From JAICSD01 sp963836665 (GTDB lineage: Bacteria > Acidobacteriota > Vicinamibacteria > Vicinamibacterales > 2-12-FULL-66-21), in NCBI GenBank assembly GCA_963836665.1, contig CAWIKL010000001.1, positions 186,001-250,000 on the forward strand: a stretch of DNA of 64,000 nt. The letters run 5' to 3'. The notes beneath the pieces were generated by a model. It ran no database searches and was not told where the DNA came from. It was given only the letters and a program-made list of their open reading frames with translations. A program made the position numbers and the translations under genes. The stretch's first letter is position 1, and every line of letters begins with the position of its first letter. Positions 35,276 to 43,586 of this stretch are shown here, one piece after another.

Positions 35276-36427
35276 ATGAGCCGTAACGGTCGTTATCTAT
35301 TTACGTCGGAGTCGGTGACCGAAGGGCACCCTGACAAGATCGCCGACCAGATCTCCGATTCGATCCTCGACGCGATCCTCGCGCAGGACCCGGTTGGCCG
35401 CGTTGCCTGCGAAACGCTCGTCACCACCGGGCTGGCGATCGTCGCGGGCGAAATCACCACCAGCTGCTACGTCGATTTCCCGAACATCGTCCGCGAGACG
35501 ATCAAGGAAGTCGGCTATACGCGTGGCAAGTTCGGCTTCGACTCCGAGACGTGCGCGGTGCTGTCGTCGATCCACGGACAGTCGCCTGACATCGCGCAGG
35601 GAGTCGACCCCGGTGGCGCCGGCGACCAGGGGCTGATGTTCGGCTATGCCTGCACCGAGACGCCGGAGCTCATGCCGATGCCGATCATGCTGGCGCACAA
35701 GCTCGTGCGCGGCCTCTCGGAGCGCCGGCGCGATCACTCGATGGACTACCTGCGGCCCGACGGTAAGTCGCAGGTCTCGGTCGAATACGATCACGGCAAG
35801 CCGGTCCGCGTCGACACGATTGTCGTTTCAACCCAGCACAGCCCGACCGTCAGCAACGACACGCTCAAGGAAGAGATCACCGAGAACATCGTCCACAAGG
35901 TGATCCCGAAGGAGCTGATGGACGGCAAGACCCGGGTCCTCATCAACCCGACGGGACGCTTCGTTGTCGGCGGCCCGCACGGAGACGCCGGCGTCACCGG
36001 CCGCAAGATCATCGTTGACACCTACGGCGGCGCGGCGCCGCACGGCGGCGGCGCGTTCTCAGGCAAGGATCCGACGAAGGTGGACCGCTCGGCCTGCTAC
36101 ATGGCCCGCTATGTCGCCAAGAACGTTGTCGCGGCCGGCCTCGCTGAGCGCTGCATGGTGCAGCTTGCCTACGCGATCGGTGTCGCCGAGCCGGTATCGG
36201 TGCTGATCGATACTTTCGGCACCGGAACGATCAGCGACGACAAGATCAGCGAGCTCGTGCGCGCGCACTTCAAGCTGACGCCGCGCGGCATCATCGAGTC
36301 GCTCGACTTGCGCCGCCCGATCTACAAGAAGACGGCGGCGTTCGGTCACTTCGGCCGGACTGAGCCGGAGTTCACCTGGGAGCGCACCGACAAGGCGGCC
36401 GCCCTGCAGGCGGACGCGGGGCGCTAA
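35276..36427 (+). CDS. metK: S-adenosylmethionine synthetase
   Basis: Makes SAM from methionine and ATP in the cytoplasm. 383 residues, typical. Motifs: GHPDKIADQISDSILDAIL with the catalytic His, GAGDQGLMFGYA for methionine/ATP binding, and GGGAFSGKDPTKVDRS as the phosphate-binding loop. ATG 35276 is preceded by AAGGAGC. It stands alone between the recombinase gene and the repeat-rich gap downstream. Confidence 0.97.
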   Translation: MSRNGRYLFTSESVTEGHPDKIADQISDSILDAILAQDPVGRVACETLVTTGLAIVAGEITTSCYVDFPNIVRETIKEVGYTRGKFGFDSETCAVLSSIHGQSPDIAQGVDPGGAGDQGLMFGYACTETPELMPMPIMLAHKLVRGLSERRRDHSMDYLRPDGKSQVSVEYDHGKPVRVDTIVVSTQHSPTVSNDTLKEEITENIVHKVIPKELMDGKTRVLINPTGRFVVGGPHGDAGVTGRKIIVDTYGGAAPHGGGAFSGKDPTKVDRSACYMARYVAKNVVAAGLAERCMVQLAYAIGVAEPVSVLIDTFGTGTISDDKISELVRAHFKLTPRGIIESLDLRRPIYKKTAAFGHFGRTEPEFTWERTDKAAALQADAGR

Positions 36428-36582
36428 TTGGCGATTGGCGATTGGTGATTGGTGATCTGAAGAATTGACGATTGGCGATTGGCGATTGGATTGACGATTG
36501 ATGATTGACGGTTGGCATTGGCCGATGCAGGCGCGGTAATCTCCAATCGTCAATCCAATCCTCAATCGCCAGTCGCCAATCC
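36428..36582. repeat. Intergenic repeat region: tandem GATTGGC copies and a 17-base inverted repeat
   Basis: The first 85 bases repeat GATTGGC and GATTGAC variants. GATTGGATTGACGATTG at 36484-36500 is exactly complementary to 36544-36560, so the segment can form a long hairpin with a 43-base loop. Related CAATCGCCAATC text occurs again at 57117-57158, which suggests a dispersed intergenic family. Confidence 0.7.
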
Positions 36583-38214
36583 GTGACTCTTCAATCTGCA
36601 CTCTCCCATCGAAAATGGACGCTGATCGCGCTCGTCGCGGTCAGCGTCTTTGTGTTTCTGCTCGCGCCGGCGGCGCCGGTGCGGGTCGAGACCGCCGGCT
36701 GGGACGCGCTGGCGGCGCGCACGGCAGCCGGTGCCTATCACGTGCACTCCACCCGCTCAGACGGGCACGCCGACCCGGACGCGATCGCCGCCGCCGCGGC
36801 CCACGCCGGGCTGAAGTTCGTCATTCTCACAGATCACGGGGACGGCACCCGTCCGCCTGATCCTCCCCAATACCGCCAGGGCGTGCTGCTGCTCGACGCG
36901 GTCGAGATCAGCACCGACGACGGGCACTACGTGGCGCTCGATATGGCGCGGGCGCCGTATCCGCTCGGCGGCGCCGGCGATGCGGTCGTCGAGGACGTCC
37001 ACCGCCTCGGCGGCTTCGGCGTTGCCGCGCACCCCGATTCGCCCAAGGCGACGCTGCGCTGGACGGCGATCGCGCCCATCGATGGGATCGAGTGGATCAA
37101 CGCCGACAGCGAGTGGCGCGACAAGACACGGTCTGCGCTGCTGCGCGCCGGCCTGGCCTACTTCCTGCGTCCGCCCGGCGCCCTGGCGTCACTGCTCGAT
37201 CGACCGGCGACACTGGATCGGTGGGACGTACTGCTGCGGCAGCGGCCCGTGGTGGCGTTGGGCGGCGCCGACGCGCACGGCGGGCCAGGGCAACGCGTCG
37301 AGGACCCGGGGCGGGCGCTCTTCGCTACGATCGGCATTCCGAGTTACGAGGCGAGCTTCCGTGAGTTGAGCATCCGTGCGGTGCTCGACCGGCCGCTGGG
37401 CGGCGATGCCGCCACGGATGGACACGCCGTATTCGCCGCCATCCGCGCCGGACGCGTCTTTACGGTCATCGACGCCCTAGCCGCGCCGGCCCTGCTCGAC
37501 TTTCACGCGGTGCCGTCGGGAGCAAGCGTGACCCTGAGGGCGAGGGCGACACTGCCGGCCGGCGCCCAACTGGTCTTGATCGGGCCCGACGGCGAGATCG
37601 CGCGCGGCGCCGCAGAGCTGACCCGCGAAGTACCGGCTGATCGGCGAGCTGCGTACCGGGTGGAAGCGCGTCTGGCGGCCGCGCCGGGAGATCCGCCGGT
37701 GCCGTGGCTGGTGGGCAACCCCGTGTACGTCGCGAACTTCGGGGCCGCCGTGCCGATGGAGTCAGCACCGCCGGTCGCGCGTGAGGGCCAGTTCCCCTGG
37801 CGGATCGAAAAGGATCCGGCGTCGAGCGCGATCCTCCGAACGCCGGATTCGCGGGGGGAGCTCGAATATCACCTGGCCGACGGTCCCCGAGGAAGTCAGT
37901 TCGTGGCGCTCGCCAGTGACCTGCGCGCGCAAGCCTTCTCCGCGATCGACCTCACCATGGCTGCCGACCGACCTACCCGCTTGGCCGTCCAGGTGCGGAC
38001 GGCGGACGGCCGGCGGTGGGGAAGGTCCTATTACGTGGATCCTGCCGGGACTGCCGTTCATGCCGTCCTGTCCGAGTTCCGCGCCGTCGGTATTCAGGCA
38101 ACGGCTCCTCCGTCCGAATCGTTGACCTCGGTACTCCTCGTGGTCGATTTGACGAACGCCGTCCCGGGACACTCTGGGCACCTCATGGTCAGATCTAGCG
38201 CACTAGTTAAATAG
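36583..38214 (+). CDS. PHP-domain metal-dependent phosphoesterase, exported
   Basis: 543 residues. A membrane helix or signal sequence at about 13-30 is followed by a PHP (histidinol-phosphatase-like) domain: YHVHSTRSDGHADPDAI, FVILTDHGDGTRPP, FGVAAHPDSP and LGGADAHG provide the metal ligands. The C-terminal half is beta-rich and unfamiliar. The start GTG 36583 follows the repeat region. The substrate is unknown. Confidence 0.8.
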   Translation: MTLQSALSHRKWTLIALVAVSVFVFLLAPAAPVRVETAGWDALAARTAAGAYHVHSTRSDGHADPDAIAAAAAHAGLKFVILTDHGDGTRPPDPPQYRQGVLLLDAVEISTDDGHYVALDMARAPYPLGGAGDAVVEDVHRLGGFGVAAHPDSPKATLRWTAIAPIDGIEWINADSEWRDKTRSALLRAGLAYFLRPPGALASLLDRPATLDRWDVLLRQRPVVALGGADAHGGPGQRVEDPGRALFATIGIPSYEASFRELSIRAVLDRPLGGDAATDGHAVFAAIRAGRVFTVIDALAAPALLDFHAVPSGASVTLRARATLPAGAQLVLIGPDGEIARGAAELTREVPADRRAAYRVEARLAAAPGDPPVPWLVGNPVYVANFGAAVPMESAPPVAREGQFPWRIEKDPASSAILRTPDSRGELEYHLADGPRGSQFVALASDLRAQAFSAIDLTMAADRPTRLAVQVRTADGRRWGRSYYVDPAGTAVHAVLSEFRAVGIQATAPPSESLTSVLLVVDLTNAVPGHSGHLMVRSSALVK

Positions 38215-38231
38215 AACACTAGACAACTAGT
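38202..38231 (+). promoter_or_regulatory. Candidate operator with repeated ACTAG sites before the YtrA-type regulator
   Basis: ACTAGT at 38202-38207 and 38226-38231, with ACTAG at 38218-38222 and a further CTAG in TCTAG at 38242-38246. Each ACTAGT is self-complementary. The cluster lies directly upstream of the regulator start at 38256, consistent with autoregulation, but it overlaps the end of the upstream gene. Confidence 0.4.
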
Positions 38232-38255
38232 TCACTAACGATCTAGGATACTGCG

Positions 38256-38624
38256 GTGTTTATTGAGCTGAAAGCGGATGACCCACGTTCTGTTTACCGA
38301 CAGATCGCCGATGAAGTGCAACGGGCGGTGTCCGTTGGCGTCTTGAAACCTGGGGAGGCGCTGCCGCCCACGCGGCAGCTGGCGCACGAGCTGAAGTTGA
38401 ACCCCAATACGATTCAGCACGCTTACCGGACACTCGTCCAGGACGGCATCGTCGAGATGCGTCGCGGCCTGGGCGCCTTCATCGCCGCGAGACCGCGCGA
38501 GCCCAAGCGATCGGGACAGGCCGTTGCGCGGCAGATTGCCGAGCGCGCCCTGCGAGAGGCATTCCGCCATGGGCTTCTCGCGAGCGACTTGATGAGCGCG
38601 CTGAAAGAGATCGCGCCGAGCTGA
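38256..38624 (+). CDS. GntR-family regulator, YtrA subfamily
   Basis: 122 residues, the short YtrA type: a winged helix (SVYRQIADEVQRAVSVGVL, then ALPPTRQLAHELKLNPNTIQ and YRTLVQDGIVEMRRGLGAFI) and a short helical dimerisation tail without a ligand domain. YtrA relatives usually sit with ABC transporters of the drug/peptide type, but no such genes follow here. GTG 38256 is the start; no ribosome binding site is obvious. Confidence 0.88.
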   Translation: MFIELKADDPRSVYRQIADEVQRAVSVGVLKPGEALPPTRQLAHELKLNPNTIQHAYRTLVQDGIVEMRRGLGAFIAARPREPKRSGQAVARQIAERALREAFRHGLLASDLMSALKEIAPS

Positions 38625-38634
38625 CGGTTGACCG

Positions 38635-41040
38635 TCAGGTGCGAGCGGTCAGCAGCAAGTACGCGGCACTGCCGGCGGCGAGGATATTGGGGGCCCAGCC
38701 GGCCATGATCGGGCTGAGCACGCCGGCCTTGCCGATGGCGGCGAAGGCGCCGCCGACAATCCAGTAACCGAGCGCCAGCACGATCCCGATGCCGATCCCA
38801 TACAACGTACCGCGCTTGCCGGTTGTCAGCCCGAAGGGGATCGCCAGCAGCGTCATCACGACCGTCACGAACGGGAACGCGAGCTTCTTCTGCAGATCGA
38901 TGGTTAACGGAACAACATTGAAGCCGCTGGCCTTGAGCTGATCGATGTAACGCTTCAGCTCCGGCACCGTCATCATCTCGGCCACCGGCGCCTCGCTCTC
39001 GAAATAGCTCGGCGGCTCGAGGGGCAGGTGGCGCTCCGGAAAGGCCGCATAGCCTCCCTTGCGCACGGCGAAGTTCTGCTGCCACCCCTTGCGGCCGATC
39101 CACTCGCCGTTGTCGTACTGCACCTTGGCCGCGAACAACTGACTCTCGAGGGCCCAGCCCTTCGGCGCCGGCGTGTAGATCGTCAGGTTCAGGATGGCTT
39201 TCGACAGCGCGTCGAAGGCGTCGTAGTGATAGATGGTCCCGTCGTGGCCGAGGACCCACTGCCGCATCAGCGGGTTGAGCGTGCGCGGCGCGCGCCCGCG
39301 AATCTGCGAGTCGAGGGTATCGGCCCTCTCGTTGGCCTTGGCCATGATCTGCTGCTCGAGCCCGTAGAGCACGCCGCTCCAGACGACCGACAACACCAGC
39401 AGCGGCGCCGTGATCCGGTAGAGGCTGATGCCGCATGCCTTCATCACGGAGAGCTCGCTCGAGCGGCTCAGCAGGCCGAAGGTGACCAGCACGCTGAGCA
39501 GCGCCGAAAGAGGAATGACGTAGTAGATGAACTGCGGCGTCATATAGCCGAGCAAGGTCAGGATCTGGGTGCCCGACGCCTGTCCCTTGAGGAGCTTGTC
39601 GGTCTTGTCGATGAAGGTGGAGATATAGAAGATGCCGAGCAGTGCAGCGAACGAAATGGCGGCGGCGCGCAGGTAGATCGCCGAAATGTAGCGGTCGAGG
39701 ATGTTGGGCAGCAGCCAGGACAGATTCGGGATGCGGATAATGACGACGACGCGAGTGCGCCGGTTGCCGGGATGACGCGCGGCCGCCCCGGGTGTCGAGG
39801 GCAAGGTTGATGCGGCGTCGGGCTCGGCATCCCCGCGCAGCCGGTCGATCCAGCCTGCGACGCGGCTGGTCAGCCGGACCACGCTACGGAATGGAAGCCG
39901 TCCTTCGGCCCACCGGGCCCGCCAGATGAGCGCCAGGATCCCGAACGGCAGCAGCACGAGATTGGGAACCCAGCGCGAGAGCTGCGCCACGATCAGCGGT
40001 TTCAGGTGGCTGTTCTCGCCGGCGTAATACCCGCGCGTCACCCCCTGGGCGAAGTAGAGCAGGATGTAATAGGCGAAGATCACCGCGATCCCGACCACGA
40101 ATCCGGCGACCTTGCCGTCGCGGGCGACGCTCAGGCCAAGCGCCACGCCGATGACGGCGAAGACGACGCACGCGGCGGGGAAGGAAAACCGCTGTTGAAT
40201 CGCCTCCATCTCCTGGTGCGCGGGCAGCTTGTGCGCCAGCTTGTCGTCGGCCTGCTTCCACAGGTCGGCAATGCTCAGCTCGTTGTTGCCGCGCAGGAGT
40301 TCGGTGTGCGGGAACACGCTGTTGGGATCGAGCTTGACGACCAGCTGCTCCGTGAACCGGTAGGTGTCGATCTTCTGCCCGTCGGGCCCCTGGCTCGAAT
40401 AGCGCGTCCCGTCCTCGAGGACGAGATCGACCGTCTGTTTCTCCCGATTCAGGTTCAGCCGCCCGTTACGCGCCATGTAGAGATCGAGCGCGTCCGCCTT
40501 GCGCGTATCGGCGACGAGGACGTCCTTCCAGCCCCCGCCCTGGGCCGGGATGTCGCGTGTGTAGAGCACCAGATTCGGGAAGTCCTGGAAGAACACCTGA
40601 GGCCGAACGTCGTTTTCCACCTTCTTTGAGATGACGTCGTACGACAACTGGCGGAAGGTCTGGTTGGCGTCCGGGATGGCCCAGATCATCACGTAGACGT
40701 GGGCGAGGCCGGCGACCGTCGCGAGCAGGAGGACGGGGCGCATCAGCCGGTATGGGCTGACGCCGCAGGCCAGGAGCGCCACGGCCTCGCGGTCGCCGGA
40801 CATCCGGCCGAGCCCGATCAGGAGGCCGACCAGGAGTGCCATCGGGATCGTGAGCCCGAGCGACTGCGGGATCAGGGTCAGCATCATCCGCGCGGCGACG
40901 CCCCAGGGCACCCCTTTGGCGACCAGCGCCTCGAGCTGTTCCATGAGCGGCGGGATGGTCAGGATGAACGTGAAGATCAGCAGCGACAGGAACAGCGGCG
41001 GCAGGACTTCGCGGATTAGGTAGCGGTCGAGAGTTCTCAC
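38635..41040 (-). CDS. lptFG: LptF-LptG fusion, LPS export permease
   Basis: 801 residues, twice the normal size: two YjgP/YjgQ permease units in one chain. Unit 1 (about 1-385) starts LDRYLIREVLPPLFLSLLIF; unit 2 (about 440-801) starts LDRYISAIYLRAAAISFAAL. Each has membrane helices around a periplasmic beta-jellyroll (ELSIADLWKQADDK and MMTVPELKRYIDQLKASG mark the coupling segments). The linker 386-435 is Pro/Arg-rich. With LptB (59218-59943) and LptC-LptA (59944-62136) it would form the LPS extraction complex. No frameshift or internal stop seen. Confidence 0.93.
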   Translation of the reverse strand: MRTLDRYLIREVLPPLFLSLLIFTFILTIPPLMEQLEALVAKGVPWGVAARMMLTLIPQSLGLTIPMALLVGLLIGLGRMSGDREAVALLACGVSPYRLMRPVLLLATVAGLAHVYVMIWAIPDANQTFRQLSYDVISKKVENDVRPQVFFQDFPNLVLYTRDIPAQGGGWKDVLVADTRKADALDLYMARNGRLNLNREKQTVDLVLEDGTRYSSQGPDGQKIDTYRFTEQLVVKLDPNSVFPHTELLRGNNELSIADLWKQADDKLAHKLPAHQEMEAIQQRFSFPAACVVFAVIGVALGLSVARDGKVAGFVVGIAVIFAYYILLYFAQGVTRGYYAGENSHLKPLIVAQLSRWVPNLVLLPFGILALIWRARWAEGRLPFRSVVRLTSRVAGWIDRLRGDAEPDAASTLPSTPGAAARHPGNRRTRVVVIIRIPNLSWLLPNILDRYISAIYLRAAAISFAALLGIFYISTFIDKTDKLLKGQASGTQILTLLGYMTPQFIYYVIPLSALLSVLVTFGLLSRSSELSVMKACGISLYRITAPLLVLSVVWSGVLYGLEQQIMAKANERADTLDSQIRGRAPRTLNPLMRQWVLGHDGTIYHYDAFDALSKAILNLTIYTPAPKGWALESQLFAAKVQYDNGEWIGRKGWQQNFAVRKGGYAAFPERHLPLEPPSYFESEAPVAEMMTVPELKRYIDQLKASGFNVVPLTIDLQKKLAFPFVTVVMTLLAIPFGLTTGKRGTLYGIGIGIVLALGYWIVGGAFAAIGKAGVLSPIMAGWAPNILAAGSAAYLLLTART

Positions 41041-41195
41041 AACGGTCGGTTGTCAGGATAGCGCACGTGGGCTCGATCGCCCACGGGTTCGGGGGCGGAG
41101 GCGAGATCGGGCCGGCGCTGGGCGCTGGCTTGGGGAGTCGACCGAGAACGAATGCGCGGAGTTTCCACAGCCCGGTTTTTCAGGCCATTTCTAGA

Positions 41196-41223
41196 GGTTC
41201 TGATAATGTATGTTATGTTAACT
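41196..41223 (+). other. dif: dif site for XerC/XerD chromosome dimer resolution
   Basis: Left arm GGTTCTGATAA (41196-41206), spacer TGTATG (41207-41212), right arm TTATGTTAACT (41213-41223). Compared base by base with the E. coli dif site from memory, 23 of 28 positions agree, including all but one of the right (XerD) arm. Arm length and the 6-base centre fit exactly. The sequence is found in an AT-rich intergenic island. Confidence 0.85.
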
Positions 41224-41255
41224 AAAATCCAAAGGAACGTGACGCTCCTCGATCC

Positions 41256-41291
41256 GGACGTTCCTGCCGGCTCTGGACGTTCCTGCCGGCT
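41256..41291 (+). repeat. Direct repeat of 17 bases next to dif
   Basis: GGACGTTCCTGCCGGCT occurs at 41256-41272 and 41275-41291, separated by CT. Its ACGTTCC core is complementary to GGAACGT at 41234-41240, so small hairpins can form with either copy. Confidence 0.75.
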
Positions 41292-41396
41292 TGGCGTGCG
41301 GCTGTATATTTATGCGTTGCCATGCACGCTTGGAAATCGGTACTGGTTGCGAGCTGCGAAGCTTGCCTTTTGAAAGCCGGCCGATCGTGCTCTAGA

Positions 41397-41436
41397 GGTT
41401 ACTGGTTCAGGAGATGGGGTTACTGGTTCAGGAGAT
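41397..41436 (-). repeat. Tandem duplication covering the parB stop codon
   Basis: The 19-base text GGTTACTGGTTCAGGAGAT is present at 41397-41415 and again at 41418-41436, period 21. On the coding strand each copy reads the last codons LLNQ and a TAA stop, so the end of the gene was copied downstream of itself. Confidence 0.8.
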
Positions 41437-42247
41437 CTTGGATGATCGCCTGGAGGGCTTCGATGACTTCGTCGCGATCGACTCTCGACTTCGTGAATCG
41501 AAGCTGAAGGTTGAAAGCCTTGGTCGGGGCCTTGTAGCTGAAGGTGTAATGCTTCGGCCGGCCGGCCTTGGGCCTGGCAGCCTCTTTCTCCTTGCGGACT
41601 GCCTCGCGTGTGACGCCGCCGTCTCGCGATATCTTCTCGACCAAAGCGACCATTTTCTGAGGGTCACCCTGACGAACTACCTCTAAAAGCAACGACTTAG
41701 AGGAAATGTCGGCCAGCCGACATAGGTTTTTGACCTCGTCGGGCATCTGGTTGAGGGACAGGGACTCGGTTATGGCGGTGCGGGACTTCCCCAGCTTCCG
41801 CGCCATGTCTTCGTGCGTATAGCCGCACCGGTTGGCCAGCGACTGTAGTGCCTCCGACTCTTCGAACGGCGTCAGGTCCTTCCGCTGGATGTTCTCGATC
41901 AAGGCGATCTCGATGATCTCCGTGTCATCCACTTCGCGGATGACTATCGGTATTTCGCGGAGCCCGACCTGCACCGCTGCCTGGTAGCGACGTTCTCCAG
42001 CAACGATCTGAAACCGCGACCCACGCTGCCTGACGATGATCGGCTCGATGATCCCCTTTTCGGCGATCGAGGCCATCAGCTCGGAGAGATCTCCCATGAC
42101 CTGTCGCGGCTGGTTGGGATTGGGGTCGAGCTCGTCGATCGGTACGAGGCGTCCAATCGGCGCTCCCGCGGAACTAGTCAGAGCCTCTACGTAATGCTCG
42201 TCGTGGCGCATCCGCACCGTCGACGGCAGTCCTCGCTTAGCGGGCAT
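41420..42247 (-). CDS. parB: ParB/RepB/Spo0J partition protein
   Basis: 275 residues. The N-terminal CTPase part has DELDPNPNQPRQVM, IIEPIIVRQRG and GERRYQAAVQVG; then IENIQRKDLTPFEESEAL and the helix-turn-helix YTHEDMARKLGKSRTAITESL that recognises parS. The C-terminal third (KHYTFSYKAPTKAFNLQLRF) differs from the leucine-zipper-like end of most chromosomal ParB proteins. It follows parA in the same operon, 15 bases apart. No perfect parS was noticed in the window. Confidence 0.88.
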   Translation of the reverse strand: MPAKRGLPSTVRMRHDEHYVEALTSSAGAPIGRLVPIDELDPNPNQPRQVMGDLSELMASIAEKGIIEPIIVRQRGSRFQIVAGERRYQAAVQVGLREIPIVIREVDDTEIIEIALIENIQRKDLTPFEESEALQSLANRCGYTHEDMARKLGKSRTAITESLSLNQMPDEVKNLCRLADISSKSLLLEVVRQGDPQKMVALVEKISRDGGVTREAVRKEKEAARPKAGRPKHYTFSYKAPTKAFNLQLRFTKSRVDRDEVIEALQAIIQDLLNQ

Positions 42248-42262
42248 GACGCTCCTTTCGCA

Positions 42263-43021
42263 TCAGGCGCGATCCATGACTTCTTCGCACAGCCGGTAGT
42301 ACTCCGCCGCTCCCGTTGAATCGGGGGCGAAGGTAAAGATCGATTCCTTGTACGCGGGACTCTCCTCGAGTCGGACGCTCTTGGTGATCACGGTCTTGAA
42401 CACTTTGCTGCCGAACACCTTGTCGATCTGAGCGCGGATGTCGCGTGCCAGAGACGTCCGTTTGTCGTGCATCGTGATCACTACCCCGAGAATGCGGAGG
42501 CCCGGATTCGCTCGCGCTCGTACCTTCTCGATCGTCTCCAAGAGATCGTCCGTTCCTTCCAGCGCGAAATAGGACGACTGAATCGGGATCAGCAAATGCG
42601 TTGCTGCGACCAGGGCGTTCACGGTGAGCAGTCCCAGCGTTGGCGGGCAGTCGATGACGATGTTCGGGAAGCGTTCGGTCATTGGCTGGAGCCGGTCCTT
42701 CAGCCGATAGTGCGAGTCGATCTCCCCGACCAACTTGGCCTCGAGTTTGGCCAGCGCAATCCGCGATGGCGCGACCCATAGATTGGGCTGCTGAGACGAC
42801 GCCAGGATGACGTCTTCGAATGCCACGTCCTTTTCAGCGATCGCGTCGTAGACACTGCGCTGGACGGTGGTCACGTCCAGGTACGACATCGTGCTGTTGG
42901 CTTGTGGATCGAGATCCACGAGGAGAGTCGGCTTACCGCGCAGCGAGAGCGCGGCGGCGAGGTTGACTGCGGTCGTGGTCTTGCCCACGCCGCCTTTTTG
43001 GTTTGCGATGGCGACGATCAT
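42263..43021 (-). CDS. parA: ParA/Soj partition ATPase
   Basis: 252 residues with the deviant Walker A KGGVGKTTTAVNLAAAL, Walker A' VDLDPQANST and Walker B NIVIDCPPTLGLL, as in Soj. It drives segregation with ParB. ATG 43021 begins directly with IVAIANQKGG, the standard family start. The bifunctional nuclease gene precedes it on the same strand, 48 bases upstream. Confidence 0.94.
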   Translation of the reverse strand: MIVAIANQKGGVGKTTTAVNLAAALSLRGKPTLLVDLDPQANSTMSYLDVTTVQRSVYDAIAEKDVAFEDVILASSQQPNLWVAPSRIALAKLEAKLVGEIDSHYRLKDRLQPMTERFPNIVIDCPPTLGLLTVNALVAATHLLIPIQSSYFALEGTDDLLETIEKVRARANPGLRILGVVITMHDKRTSLARDIRAQIDKVFGSKVFKTVITKSVRLEESPAYKESIFTFAPDSTGAAEYYRLCEEVMDRA

Positions 43022-43068
43022 CGAGGGGTCGGCGCCCGATATTAGCACGCGCCTCCCAAGCCTTTCTC

Positions 43069-43554
43069 CTACATCTTGTATTTCCCCATATCCTCCGGAT
43101 CGAGCGACTCGAGCCACTTCTGCAGCCGCTCGGTTTCTCCCTTTTCGGGCGCCAGATCAGCCGTCTTGGCGTGGTCAATCACCTTTTCCTCGACGAAGAT
43201 CGGGGCCCGCGCCCTCAACGCCAGGGCGATCGCGTCGCTGGGCCGCGCGTCGACTGCCATGACTTCTCCGCCGACCGTGAGGTAGATCAGCGCGTAGAAC
43301 GTGCTCTCACGCAGATCGGAGACGACGATCTTTTCGATGCGGCCACGTAGGTCGTGGATGACGTTCTTCAGCAGGTCGTGCGTCATCGGCCTGGGTGTCG
43401 TCACGTTCTCAATCTGCAGCGCAATGGCATTGGCTTCGAAGACGCCCACCCATATTGGGAGTACTCGCTGGCCATCCTTGTCGCGGAGAATGATGATCGG
43501 CATGTTGGTGATCGGGTCGACCATGAGGCCCTTGATCGTCATTTCGATCTGCAT
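43069..43554 (-). CDS. Bifunctional nuclease family protein (DUF151)
   Basis: 161 residues. The DUF151 pattern is clear: VDPITNMPIIILRDKDG, LPIWVGVFEANAIALQIE, and VDARPSDAIALALRARAPIFV. Some members show DNase and RNase activity, others occur as solitary genes near miaB or recN, as here. ATG 43554 gives the family-typical start MQIEMTIKGLMVD. It lies 32 bases after miaB. Confidence 0.9.
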   Translation of the reverse strand: MQIEMTIKGLMVDPITNMPIIILRDKDGQRVLPIWVGVFEANAIALQIENVTTPRPMTHDLLKNVIHDLRGRIEKIVVSDLRESTFYALIYLTVGGEVMAVDARPSDAIALALRARAPIFVEEKVIDHAKTADLAPEKGETERLQKWLESLDPEDMGKYKM

Positions 43555-43586
43555 AACTGCCGGCCGCGTCCGCCCTCGGGCGCACG

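Larger units (their letters stand above)
41041..41419. other. Intergenic region with dif-like site and short repeats, no gene
   Basis: A 379-base gap between the LptFG start and the parB stop, with AT-richer text than its surroundings. It holds the dif-like site (41196-41223), a 17-base direct repeat (41256-41272 and 41275-41291), an inverted GGAACGT/ACGTTCC pair, and part of a duplication over the parB stop. No credible gene or tRNA seen. Confidence 0.7.

Noticed and set aside
41041..41195. tRNA or small RNA gene upstream of dif
   Set aside because: No cloverleaf or CCA-end pattern could be traced, and no promoter-terminator pair is seen.
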